A DNA stretch of 64,000 nt from Megalonaias nervosa (Eukaryota > Mollusca > Bivalvia > Unionida > Unionidae). This document shows, one piece after another, positions 37,201 to 51,100 of the stretch (position 1 is the first letter of the stretch; each line of letters opens with the position of its first letter). Below the pieces are notes generated by a model. The model was not told the DNA's origin and searched no databases. It saw only the letters and a program-made list of their open reading frames with translations. The stretch is from NCBI GenBank assembly GCA_016617855.1, contig JAECUM010093631.1, forward strand, positions 1-64,000, given 5' to 3'. The position numbers were made by a program, and so were the translations under genes.

Positions 37201-39116
37201 GTAATGATCTTGTTCATCCATGTGTCCATCAACAACATGATTAATTCAACATAACTTTACTAGGAATCATTGGATTTTAACCATACTGGATACGCTGCTT
37301 TATACCGATGATAGGTCAAGAGGTTATCCTTTAATGCCATCACTTAGAGGAGGGGGCCCACTAAAAAATGGTTATCCTTTAATGCCATCACTTAGAGGAG
37401 GGGGCCCACTAAAAAATGGTTATCCTTTAATGCCATCACTTAGAGGAGGGGGCCCACTAAAAAATGGTTATCCTTTAATGCCATCACTTAGAGGAGGGGG
37501 CCCACTAAAAATGGTTATCCTTTAATGCCATCACTTAGAGGAGGGGGCCCACTAAAAATGGTTATCCTTTAATGCCATCACTTAGAGGAGGGGGCCCACT
37601 AAAAATGGTTATCCTTTAATGCCATCACTTAGAGGAGGGGGCCCACTAAAAAATGGTTATCCTTTAATGCCATCACTTAGAGGAGGGGGCCCACTAAAAA
37701 ATGGTTATCCTTTAATGCCATCACTTAGAGGAGGGGGCCCACTAAAAAATGGTTATCCTTTAATGCCATCATTTAGAGGAGGGGGCCCACTAAAAAATGG
37801 TTATCCTTTAATGCCATCACTTAGAGGAGGGGGCCCACTAAAAAATGGTTTATAATCATGAGTTTTACCTGATGAAAACGGCCATACTTACTTGATCTTA
37901 AATCATTCAGAAGTGGCAAGGCAACTGAATCCTTAAAGACTGCAGACAACTTGGAAAGACTTCTATAACAGTGAATACACCCTGCAAAGGAAAACAGAGA
38001 GCCTTAAAATAACTGTATTCAGCTTATAGTGCTACCAGTGTTGATCATCATTTTCAATTCAGTGTACTTGGGCTATAGAACTGACAAAGTATGTATCATT
38101 AAGGACAAAAATCAGACATGAAGATGAAGACCTGAATACCTTTTAGTTTGAATTTTTCTGAAGCAATAAAGGTCTACTCCTTGTGCAAAATTACTAAAAA
38201 AAAAAAAAAGAAACAAGGAACCGGTAGTTTACAATGACATAATTTTGTTAATTTTCTCTTATCCTTTATTTACAGAATCACAAGCAAACAACAATAAAAT
38301 TATGTGTCATGTAAGCTCATTTTTTTGTCTTTTCTTACAAATCAATCTGAAGGAAATTCATTTTTGCAAGCAGATCATCTGGCTTTCAAAACATTAACAA
38401 AATTTCAATCCACTCTTTTAAAAAACCTAACAGATAGATGGGCTAACATACAATATAAATTTATTGCTTTTCCATTTTTTTAAGTGGCATTACTTTCCAG
38501 GCAATAAAAAATTGTAACATTTCATGCATGGCTTCTGACATCCTTTACAGTATGGAAATTTACATGATGATTTATTGTTTGAAAAAAATATAGGTTAAAG
38601 GAAAATGAACTTTAATTTTCATTTTTTTTCCTGGAATAAAAATATTAAATGAATGAAAATACATGCCAAAGTTCTATCAAAATCCAGGGGTCAACCTATT
38701 AGGCAAAGTGTAAACTTCATCTTTTTTAATAAAGAAAGCAAACATGACTTTATGATGTCATCTTTTCAATGCTTACCAAGGAACAGAACCGCTGTGGTGG
38801 CCTAAGAGGTTAAAGCATTCACCTCAGATGCGGGAGATTGTCGGTTAGAACCCTGAACGAGTCGTTCCAAAGACTTATAAAAATGGTACAAGCAGCTGCC
38901 TCACCTGGCACTCAGCATTAAGAGGTTAGTGTTAGGATTGGTTGGCCTGGTGTCAGGATAATGTGACTGTGTGGGACATGATGCTGCATGTCTGCAGCAT
39001 GATACCCCAGTGCTAGACATCACATTAAATTGCCACACTGCAGATCTTATAGTTACATGACTGAAAAACTGTTAAAGCTATGTTAAAATCCCAAACATGC
39101 ACATGTATGCAGGCAT

Positions 39117-39175
<59 letters not shown>

Positions 39176-42100
39176 AAGGAACAGCACTTGATGGCTTTTG
39201 AGATGCTCCACTGACCCAGCGGAGTACTGACAGTATTGTAACCCCAAGGAAAAGGTACTGTATGCTGTCTTAACCATATGCTGTCTTAACAGGTGTTGAT
39301 ATCAATCATGCCAACAAAAGAAATTCTTACACATTCCCAGGCATGTGTATTAACAGCTGATTGACTATTAAAAACAAGAGCTCAATAATTGGTTGGCAAA
39401 TAGCTGAACACTTGCAGCGCATCAATGAATTCATGTACAGTGAGTGGAAATCAGTGGTGGCTTAGACGGTTATCAAGGCCCATCTTCTATTTACATTTTT
39501 TGGGATCTTTTCTGAACCTGTTTTTGCTTGTAAGTGAACAAGACACACAAATAATCTATACATACACAGCACAGAACTATCCAATCAAACATAATTTGAT
39601 GTTGGTTGTGCATATCAATGAATATGAGCAACGTTATGTAACAATCTGATCATTTTCTTTGCAGTGTTGAAAACTTAATGTATTGTAGCTATCACAAGAA
39701 TCATAACTGATTGATTCCATGTTTTATAACTTTGCACTTAATCATTTATATCATTTATGACCAAGTAAAATCATAAGAAGCTATCAGGTGAAAACATCAT
39801 GGCACTATTTTTTGCTATTCATAAGCATTAATGATAACATTTTTAAGATGGTTGCTGTGGGGGCTATACTGGACATCATACCAGCACCATTTTCATTTAG
39901 GACCAACCAGATATCAGAAGAAGTATTTGGGTGAAAATCTCATGTCAATATGAGATATACTTATAAGATTTTCAAGATGGCTTGCGAGGTGGCCATGTTG
40001 GGCACGAAATTGACACCAATTTTATTTAAGACCAACAAGACCATGGGATAAATGTGATGTAAAGTTTTTCATGGCAATCATCCAAACTGGAGTAGCATCA
40101 TCAAATTTGTGCAACAGATGAACAGACAATGTATAACAGACCATCCCTTTAGGTTTATGACCAGTATGACCAGCTTATAAAATTGGTTTGTCACATGCAG
40201 TTCATTTTCCTATAAGGGCTTATATTATTATTAAACCTACAACACTTAAATTTACTTACCATTTGTAACACATCTTACAAAATCATCAACCTTCAATTTG
40301 CACTGCCAACTTTTAACTTCTGACGGACCACTGACTTTACCTGCAGAAAAAATTATACAAACATATTGACTTTCCTCAAAATATCAAAAGGACAAAAAGC
40401 TTTAAATGGCATTTCTTATGCATGCATGAATTTTGAGTTCACTTCAACAATGATGACCCAAACAGTGCCCTTTATAAAGGACAAGTCTTTTCATTGTATC
40501 TGTAATTACTTCATCAATATGGTCAAGGAAAGATGTTCTATGATATAATCTCTTTTAATTAGAATATATGTATTTTACTACAGGCTTTTCTGTATCAGCT
40601 TTAAATCATAGCCAACTAAAACAATTAATCAGACTATGAAAACATTAGAGCTATTCAGACGAGAAAATCAATAGAGATATAATAGCAGCTACATAGTTGT
40701 CTTTGGTGCACTTATACCTTGTGATATTGTTCATGTGACTTAACCCTCATTCAAATTCTTCTGTAAAGGGTTTCACAACTAATGAAACTTCCAATAAGTT
40801 CATATTTTTTGCATGCCCAAGTGTAACTGTAAATAAATGCATCATCGACCTCTGCTTTTGCGATCTCTGATTCTATGCCATCAACTTTGCTTTCCTGCTG
40901 ATGCAGTCTGTGTATTTCCTCATGATCTGAAGGTATGGGTATTTGGGGCCTTTGCAGTGTTCATTTTCTGAATGCTGCAAAAATCTCCATGATCCTTGAT
41001 CAAAGATGACAAAAGAAATGAAGTCAATGAAGCATTGGTCTATTATATATTAATCAGTAAAAACAGTAGCTTCAAGTTTTTTAATTAGCTCATTTTGTAA
41101 AACTGTGGCTGTGTCATAAGTAGCCTTTTAACAGATGTTCACAGCCAAAAGAAGACAAATTATGCCTATGACCTTTTCTCTGGTGTGATACAATGACAAC
41201 TGTGGTTTTTAAGTTTCTGTGCTATTTTAACATACAATACTACATGTATAACACACTGAAGTAAATTAAATGATTTAGAATTAACCCAGTGTTGACATTT
41301 ATTTCAACCAGTTTAGTATTCAACCAATAATGTCAATCATTACGTACATAAAAGAGACACAAATATTTAATTTATCCTAATCTTGGCAAAACAAAGCTAT
41401 TGAACTTTTTCTTAGAGTTACAGCATTATGTATTGTAACTACATACAGGATGATTTTAATATGACCCTTTCCTCAATCTTATCCATAAAAGCTGTTTTCA
41501 TTGTTGCTATTTTTAGTGCAATGTTTACTTCTTATGTTTACTTTGATGATAATCAACTTGATCAATTAAAATATGTACATAATTATTACAGGTCATAAGT
41601 CCTATTCCTATTACTGTATATATACTCACATATAAGTCAGGTCCAAATACAAAAAAAACATAGGCCCCAACTGGCCACTGCATAATGTGCCAGCAGATCA
41701 GGGTCTATCTTGTTTGTTCTAATGATTACACAAAAAAAAAAAAAACTGCATTAAGCCACATCTGCTGACAATATGTGGCAGTAGATCTGCACTTGGAACA
41801 AACTTATCAGACTTATATTTAAGCAAACGCAGTAAATGTTTCAGACTATGGAATGTGCCTGTTGAGGAGTTTTACCTCAAATATCAGAAGAAATTTGAGA
41901 TGAACAGGCTTAAATTTAGTCATGTGAAGAAAGTCTGAGTGGAAGGACATCTACGCAATATAAAGAGTTGCGAACGGCAGACTTCAAACATGTTATTTTA
42001 TCATATACCTTTAATTTTCTGTCTAAGAATGAGCCAGAATTTTTTACTGTCAGATCCCAAAAATAGGAAAACAATATCTTTTTTGATTCTGTATTACCAT

Positions 42101-45100
42101 GCTCTCAAACTAGGCTGAGACTACTTTCTCCTCAAGGTTTCTTGGTTGCAAGTGAACAAGTGTTAATAACTATGCCACAGCCATACTTGACATGCAAATG
42201 GAAATGAGTACAATTCTCTTTAAAAAAAAAAATGCATTGTAAAATTCCAACAATTTATTCAATCCTGCTGTAAATGACTGTTGAAATAATGTCATTTCCA
42301 TGCCAAGTCCCAAATGGAACCTCTCACAATCTCCTGTCAGATATACTTTAAACGCCATCAGTTAAGCCTCTGATACAAACTTCTCCAGTTATTCAGCTGC
42401 TGATACCTTCCATGATGCAAAATCTGACAACTGCACAATAGTAATGTGTTAAAAATTCTCATAAACACAATGCACTAATGGCTTGCAAAAGAGAATGGTA
42501 TGGCTAGATCTTGCTAAGAGATCTACTAACATTACTAATGACATCTTGATTTATCAAAACATACACAACTCTAAAACTCAACATTTTGAGAACCAAGTAT
42601 TTTCAAAATTTAAACTTTATGTCACAGTTTTAGCCAAAGTATTGGAAACATGCTTATTTAATTTGAATTAAGGAACAGGAAAATTATAAAAAGGGGAAAA
42701 AAGTTGGTATTATATTTTTGGACAGCACCATACACCGCTCCCTCACGACTGCATGCCCAGATGACTCAGACTCATTTAAAATGTAGAGGTGGGTGTTGAT
42801 AATTTTTTTTCTTTACAGAAAATGTAAAAAAAAAATAAGACCCCATTTTGTTGAATGTGAATGAAACCTTGACATATCACTTATTTTATATATGAAAAGA
42901 CAGTTAGTGCCCAGTAATCTGAATCATCATGAAATTTGAAACTTTCAGTAAGTCCTATCTCTCGTTAAATTTTCTTTTAAAAAATATTCTCAGTACATTG
43001 TAAGTAACAATAAAGACAAAAGTTTAATTAATTAAAATGTTAGCAATGATTAACCAAACACAGCGAACAATACACACATGTAACATAATTAAAGTATCTG
43101 TAGAATTTACTGTAAATGTTGGACACCGTAAATTAATTTTTAAAATAAATTTTTTTGTACTCAAGGACATATCTTTGTTTTTGAGACATAAGCTTTGGAA
43201 CATCTTTTGAATCATAATATCTATGCTTAGCTGGTAAAATAATTAAAGTGGGTATCAACTGTAGGATTTAAAAATGAAATCATTTGAAACTTGCAACTCC
43301 AAAACTTAATGCAAGCTTCAATTATATTAAAAAATTATAAAATAAAAAACTGGACAGTGTTTTTCACACCTTTATTGCTAACTGTAAACTTTGGAAGAAC
43401 AAAATTTAAAAAATCTGGGTGTAATATTGGACGATCTTGAGGCTTTTTACAGTATGTACAAAACACTTTTAATTCTAATATTTATTACATTCATATTTTC
43501 CTTTTTCGTAAGCCAGGTCTAATTCCCAAGTAATATTTTATTAGTTATCTGCCAGCACAGGGCCCTTAACTTGTAATGGCTGCACTCACTTTATTTTCCC
43601 AACCCTTTGATATAAGAGTAAATCTAATACTTGCTCAGCGCCAAGTAATCCTATATTCAGTTGTTGTTGTTGTTGATGTTGTTGTTGTAGGGCTTAACGC
43701 CATTTTTCAGCACACACGATAGACTATACATGGCGGCCAGTATTAATGATGGAGGAAGAAACCGGGAAATGCATGGAAAGAACCACCGACCCACGAGAAG
43801 CTACTGGCAAGCTTTCTCACATATCCACATTCGCCGACTCCAAGACTCGAACCCACGCAGACAGAGGTGAGATGGCAGTGATCCGTAACGGAGAGCGCTT
43901 TAGACCACTCGGCCACTCGGGGCCTCCTATATTCAGTTAACAGTTTATCTGAACTTCCTGTGATCATGCCACACAAATGAAACCTATTCAGCTGAGGTGT
44001 ATGCTTTAATAGATTCACAGACTGAATGCTCAAAGTATAACTTACAGAGCCCCAACTGGTCTATTGTTTCAATTTATTTTTGAAATTCCGGAGAATACTG
44101 GTAAAAAGAAACCAGGGTTGTCTTCCCTAAGTCAGCATACTTTGTACATAACAAAACTGGCATATGCAAAATAATCCAAAGACCGCTTCTGCGGCTGACT
44201 TGCTTTGTAAAAAAACATAACCTTTAAGCTGGTATTTGATAGGCCAAGCTGAAACAAATGATTTATTTTTCTCTACCAAGTGTGTTTAGTCACAACCAAA
44301 GCTTTTATTGTTTGCCACCTTGTTATCATAAATGATACCAACAGGCATCAATATCTGCAGGGTACAATAGCATAAACTGCAATCATTGTCTTTGCGAATA
44401 CTTTTGGAACCCATGCTAGCAAAATCAGTAGTCATCTGCACTCACAGTGAATGTATTTAATAATTATTTTTGGGAGGAAATATTGTTAATCTAGATATAT
44501 ACACTCATGGTTATTTTGCATCATATACCATGTCATGCATAGCTGCCAACCCTCCAGGCTTGCAATTAGTGAAAATAGGGATAAAAATTAGTGAATTCTG
44601 ACATCAATTCATGAAGCGATCTTCCAGTCTGGGAATATTTGTTGGAACAAATGTTTAGTATGGTCTCCAGCTGATGAAGGTAGATTGTGTTCAACAAGAA
44701 AACTCACAAACAATGCTTCAGCATTGGTAGCTTGCAGGTCTTCCGTCGATGGCTTAAAATATTCCAGAGCTGAAATCTGCTGCGAGTTCTTAATTTTCGC
44801 AACCTCTATGTGCTTTTTCCTACCAATGTGCCTCCTCACATCATCTCTGCCACCATGCCCAATGCTATTTGTAGCACAGTGTGCAAAAAGCGTGATGTAT
44901 GCACGGCCAATTTTTGGTATATTCCAAACTAAACTTCTCCTTTTGTGCAATACATTTCTTTTTCCTTGGTGGTGAAGATATTTTCAAGATGTGATGCCGA
45001 GCGGTAATTCAAATCAGTGTTGGCAGCGCATGCACGGAGCAAAATTCCAGTTAAGCCCCAGTTTATCTCAAAAGCATTTGCAAAACTACTCTTATACATA

Positions 45101-48100
45101 TAGATTAAAATATGCTACAATGCTTGCTACTGGGCCAACTGTATCAATCAGGTAAAGTCCTACTAATATCGTGACCAGCAGCACCAGTCCGTTTCGGCAA
45201 CTGCCAATATCATGACTAGCACTTAACGGGAAATTGGTTATTTTATTAAAGATTTAAAATAATTGAGAACTGGGGATTTCGTGATTTTTTTGCATGCGGC
45301 GTGAATCCATGAATCACTGAAAAAGTCATAAAATTAATGCCAAAATCATGAGGGTTGGCAGCTATGTGTCATGCATACTTTGCTGGTACCCTGAAGTAAT
45401 AGTTATTTCTCTCTCTCCGACATGCTTATTTGTGACTTTGCTGGATTCAATTTTCAGTTTGATAACATGATGAAATCCTTGATGAGAAGCAAACACAATT
45501 CATTTATACATCTTTACATCAACGAACAACATGCAAATGTTTTTACTCAACGTAAGTGATACACACTATGTATGTGTTGTTGTTGTTGTTGTAGTGCTTA
45601 ACGCCATCCTTCAGCACACGATAGGCTATACATGGCAGCCAGTATTAATGGTGGAAGAAGAAACCGGGAAATCCCCGGAAAGAACCACCGACCCACGAGA
45701 AGCTACTGGCAAGCTTTCTCACATATCCACATTCGCCGAATCTTAGACTCAAACCCATGCAGACAGAGGTGAGATGGCAGTGATCCGTAACGGAGAGCGC
45801 TTTAGACCACTCGGCCACTCGGGGGCCCCCCTATGTATGTGTAGTCTACAACACAAAAAATGATTTCAAATAGTGGATGGGTTTTTTTTGCACATAAAAT
45901 GCATATAAAGAACAAAAAATAAAAATAAAAGAATCGTACAAGCTTAGTTTCTATCAGTGTGTTATCAAATAAGGATTCTATTTATTTAATCATAGCAAAT
46001 TCAATGCAATTTGTTTCATGTCCCTAAGTTCTGGGACATATGATCTTGGTAATAAAATGTTGAACCATAGTTATGGGACAGAAAAAAAGTCATTTACTTT
46101 GTCTTGTCCCAAGATAAACAGCAACATTTTTAATCAGTGGTTTGTCATTCACATTCACAAAGAAATAAAGTGAAATGTGTACTAGATACATGAAAAGCTT
46201 AGTTCCACAGTTATGATCCATTATGAAGAAGCAAGTTTATAATGAAATTAAAATATATATAAGTGAAAAACTTCATTAGACAAAGCTATTTATTGACATT
46301 TTTTTTAACACAATTATTAAATAAGTATTCAACCATTTAACCCTCCCAACCTAGCTGCAATCTAATATGTAGAATGTGTGCATTTCTCTCGCCTTTGTAG
46401 GCTGTTGACTGCCTTTCAGTATTAATGTAGAAGGACTGTTTTTAATCTTGGTGGAAGACTTCATTCCATGTCTGATTTTGGAAGCAGTGAATTTTGTTCC
46501 AGGTTGGTTCATGCAAAAGGTGCCTGTAAACCAGGTCTATCAAAAGCTCTCTAGTTCCTCTTTAATAAAATTTCTCAAGTCCGAGTTTTAAACTTCAGCC
46601 CAAATTCTGCATGCATATTATTAAGTAATTATGCTGAGATATCATTAAAACCACATCTTCAAACAAAGTGGTTGTTTGGGGATTAACATCAAATGACTAA
46701 CCTTATGTTTAACTACACAGAGATTTCACTTAAGTACATGCTTATGTTGAGAGATTTTATGAAAGCGGAGCCTGGTTTCTTCCCTTCTCCTGTGTACACA
46801 CCACACACTATTGAAAGCTTTATAAATTAAGACACAATTTAGATAAACCTTTCATTTATCAAACGTTCATTTTACAGATCTACACTTGATGAAACTGTTA
46901 TGCATTCTCAGAGGTGCTTTGGTAGTGTAATTAGGAAAGAATAAGGCTTGGTTCCAGGACCACTAAAAAAGCCCATATATATTTGCCACAAGACTAAAAG
47001 GTCAGGGAAAACTTGTTTGGTCAATAAATAACTTTGCATACCTCAATTCCTATTAGAAGAAAAATAAATATGATAGTCTTATTTACCATGAACAACAACA
47101 AGGTTTCCGGCAGGTATGACTGTGAGGGAGACAGTGCCCTCTTCACACCCTGGGTATGTATACTGGAACTTGTAACAGCCTGGATGCTTCCATGTTTCTG
47201 TGAATGACTTGCAACAGTCTTTCAAATTTACAGCACCATTCTGAAATTTGAATAAAGCATTGTGAAAAGAAAAGCAACAGAGTAAATAAAAAAACAGCAG
47301 TCAAAGAATAAATAGGAATAAAAAGTTTACCAAGTTTAGTCATACACAACACAATACTCATTTTTTGTTGGTCCTTCCTTTTATTTAACCAAGTGAAAAA
47401 TTTAACACTGAGGTTTATGTAGAATGTGGACAGAAGGACATGCACATGGATGCCAAAGCGACTGCAACTGATCCTCCACCAAGGCAGGCTTAGCAATAAA
47501 GTAAAATATTTTCATTTAATGTACTTTCATCAATTCCTTCATACAGTAGTTTTGACTGCATGCATTATTACAAATCTTCAATTGTAACAGATACATAGAT
47601 GCAATGATTGTTTCAAAAATGCAGAGATATTGCCAGGATTGTATCTAAAGGGGGATCTCCCCCCACCCCCCACATGACCCAAAAATAAAGAGGGAAGTAG
47701 AAAAAAATAAAGATGGGTGGTGGCAATAGTTCAATATTTGCCTAACTTTTAATTATCCATCTCTTTTTCTTCTGCTAAACTAAGTTAGGGCTCTAGTGAA
47801 ATCAAAATCCTTGAAAACTGTCCCCTCTTGACATGTAAAAAATAATCTGATGATTGTTTCTGAGCTTAATCTGTTCCTTATCTGTGTGTAAATACTACTC
47901 TATGCTGTCAACAGCTCTGAAAATGCACAATGATTATTATAAATCCTTATTTTGCATATCAGTGTAAGAGAATCATCTAAGAATCAGAGTAAAAGAATCA
48001 TGTAAGACACATGCTTCAAATGATTTGAAATGCTTTGTGCTTATTTCTGTACAACTTTCCCTCATTATATTGGTAATTGGGGTACATAACCACTGGCTGC

Positions 48101-51100
48101 ATTATCTTCTGAACTGTGATAGATTGAGAATAACATAACACAGTACAGTGGGAACAATACATATTGGTAAAAAGACAGTGATTCGAATTATAATAATGAT
48201 AAAATACTAAACTTCAATGTTGTTTTTTTTCAAACCCATATGTTTAAACACTGATATGATCCTGGTCATTGGGCCAAGATGGGTACTGCATTGTATCTGG
48301 AATCACATTATAACACGTCACATCATAATGAGGGGCAGCTGTATCAAGTCTCCATACCTCATAAACAACCCAAGTATGGCAGTGGATTAAGGATGGAATG
48401 TTAAAAACCATTATAAAAGTGTACAGGTGTACATGGTATGCAATAATTATAATGATACCACATAATCCAACACTCAAACTTACCTCTCATATGTGTACTT
48501 TGATGTCTGACAGCTGTTTTGGGGGAGCTCTACAGATATTACAAACTTCTGAGAGAGTGGTAGGTTTAAGGTGAAGTTGTTTACATTTGCAACATGCACA
48601 TAGAGAGAATGTTGGTACACCACTATGTTACTTTTATGTACTGTGTGCTAAAATTTCTTTGGATATTTCACTTGTGGAAACTGTACATGATCTAAGCACT
48701 CAGCAAACTAAAATGACTGCTCCCTTGTGCTAAAAAACCCCAGCCTGAATTAGTCTGAGTATATTATCTTGAGCAGTTACATGTATTAAAATAGGAAAAA
48801 TTAATTTTGCCAGACTAGACAATACCTGTTTCTGAAAGTGCAATGAATGAATCACCAAATACATTAAATGTTAAAAAAAAAAGTTATTGGCTCTTATTTT
48901 ACAATTTACCTCTGGAATCCAGGAAGTGAAAATGACCAAGTGGAGCTAGCAGTTTTTTGAGAGGTACACAGCTGAAGTAAGCCCAAGCTGTATACCCTAT
49001 AACCCATATTACACCCATCAATCATACACCAAAATAAGGGAATTAAAGGTTTTTTGAATAATACCTAAGATATACAAGGTTTTTATTAAATAGCCAGTAT
49101 AACCAGTGAGGAAACCTGGGGAAATTATTTTTTTTTGCAAAATACATAACTATAGAGTGCCACCTTATATAAGCTGGGTCCCAAGGTAGGTGAATGGTCT
49201 AAAGTGCTTGCTTTTACCAATCACTGCCATCTCACCTCTGTCCATGTGGGTAAGAGTCTTGGGATTGGCTAATGTGGGTGTGTGAGAAAGCTTGCGAGTA
49301 ACTTTCTGTGGGTTGATAATTCTTACTGGGGTTTTCCTGTATTCTTCCCACCATCTACAGCCTATCTGTGCTGAAAAGTGGCGTTAAACCCAGAACAACA
49401 GGCAAGCCATTAACCTTGTTCAACTTGTGATTATTTCATTTAATGTACATTGTATACAACTTATCATGAAAGGATACCGTTAGTAAGGCATTACTTTGTT
49501 GAATATATTTGACAGTGTTTACAACTCATCATGAAAGGATTCAGTTAGTAAGACATGACTTTGCTGAATATATTTGACAGTGTTTACAACTTATCATGAA
49601 AGGATTCAGTTAGTAAGGCATGAATTTGTTGAATATATTTGACAGTGTTTACAACTTATGAAAGGATACAGTTAGTAAGGCATGACTTTGTTGAATATAT
49701 TTGACAGTTTAAGTAGAAAATCCTTAGGATTTCTGTGATAATGTCTGATGTGCTACATATATGTATATCATGAAAAAATTATAATGCAGCTGGACATAAT
49801 GTTTGGAAATATACACTGGCTAACACCGTATTTACCTCATCCATGTTCATTTACAGATACTGATTTTGCAAAAATGTACAGGTAATAAAAAAAAAACATT
49901 TACACCTGGATGATTATAGTATGCAGGGATTTTCCTACCATATTAAACATTTTCTAAAACTGGAAATAGGATCAAAATTTGGCTCTCACCAACACCCCTG
50001 GAAATATCCAGGTATATAATGGCAATTACTGGTGATTTCATATAATAGCACAGCTTATAAGACCACAAATAGATGACTAAAGAGAGTATCTGTGTTGCAA
50101 AGGTCCCAGTTCAGAATGTGCTGAAGGTTAGGACCTTAGATGGGTTTCACCACACATCAAACCCTAAAAATGGTGCTTTAGGTACAATGGATCAAAAGGG
50201 ATCATGGTTTGACATAAAAACGGCACAATTCAAAAGCCTTCTTCATGGGGGAGGTGGGGTGGGGACAGGAGGGTCATCTCCAGTCAACTGGCAAAATGGA
50301 AATTGCACATTTGTCTCAAAAGTAGGAGTCCAAATAACAATCCTTTCTTTCCTTGTAAAAATTCAAAACATTGTCTGGTTACCAATATTTATATCAGATT
50401 GCTAATGCTCATTCATTGTGAAATATATAGTATTAAAGTAAAAGAATGAAAACCAAAAACAAATTACAATTGTAACAGATGTTTCCACTATAACAATATT
50501 CAATGGCTTTACCTTGCCATTCTTTAATTTTGTGTGTAGCTAAAAGGAATCAAGGTAGAGATTACATTTTCCTGTCTATATTAATTTATTTATTTACATT
50601 AATTACATTTCAAATCAATAAATGTGTTAAACACTGGAAGAATGAACAAAGGAATGATATTCCATTACGTTTTCCATTTCATCTTCCATCGTTAGTTTAT
50701 CGTTTAAAATTCCTTTGGGTTAATATGATTATGTGAGGGGAAGTTTCACGAACATGCCTGGGTGCATAAGGAAAATAATATTCCACTTTTTTCTGATTTT
50801 GTGGCCCATAGAAATGTCCTATTCCCTACGATTTATTCCACGAACCTTCCAGTCTCTCTTTTTCACTACAAATGGATGCATCAACTACTTTTTGTAAGCC
50901 ATTCAGTTGAATAAGAACCTGGTTAAAGTACATAATAATTAATTACACAAAAACGAAAGTATATCTGCACATTAAATAAAAAAAAGTAGAGTTTATGACA
51001 ATTTACAATGATTAATATGGGAGTTTGCATTCCTCCAACAAATAAAAGAAGTCCCAAGATCTTGGCACTATTTTTCCAAAATATAGTATACAATAAAATG

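Larger units (their letters stand above)
33292..37891 (-). other. FBXO7 intron 5
   Basis: 4.6 kb containing degenerate interspersed and tandem sequence (33.3-35.4 kb), a TA tract, a LINE 3' fragment and the 48-bp minisatellite. Nothing recognised in 35.4-37.3 kb. Confidence 0.7.
37982..40259 (-). other. FBXO7 intron 4
   Basis: 2.3 kb with a plus-oriented SINE, a CA tract and a pair of repeat-family units (39.84-40.13 kb). Confidence 0.7.
40341..47086 (-). other. FBXO7 intron 3
   Basis: 6.7 kb holding a small MITE (41614), two full SINEs (43661, 45577) and a hAT derivative (44539). The rest is AT-rich; no other exon recognised. Confidence 0.7.

Noticed and set aside
37334..37855. Plus-strand repeat protein (PSLRGGGPLKNGYPLM)n
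   Set aside because: Openness follows from a 48-bp (multiple of three) unit; the strand is opposite to the host gene and there is no promoter or homologue.
39083..39277. Frame with a (VC)n run
   Set aside because: Translation of the CA microsatellite.
39440..39480. tRNA-like text GTGGCTTAGACGGTTATC
   Set aside because: Resembles a box A but no box B or SINE body follows.
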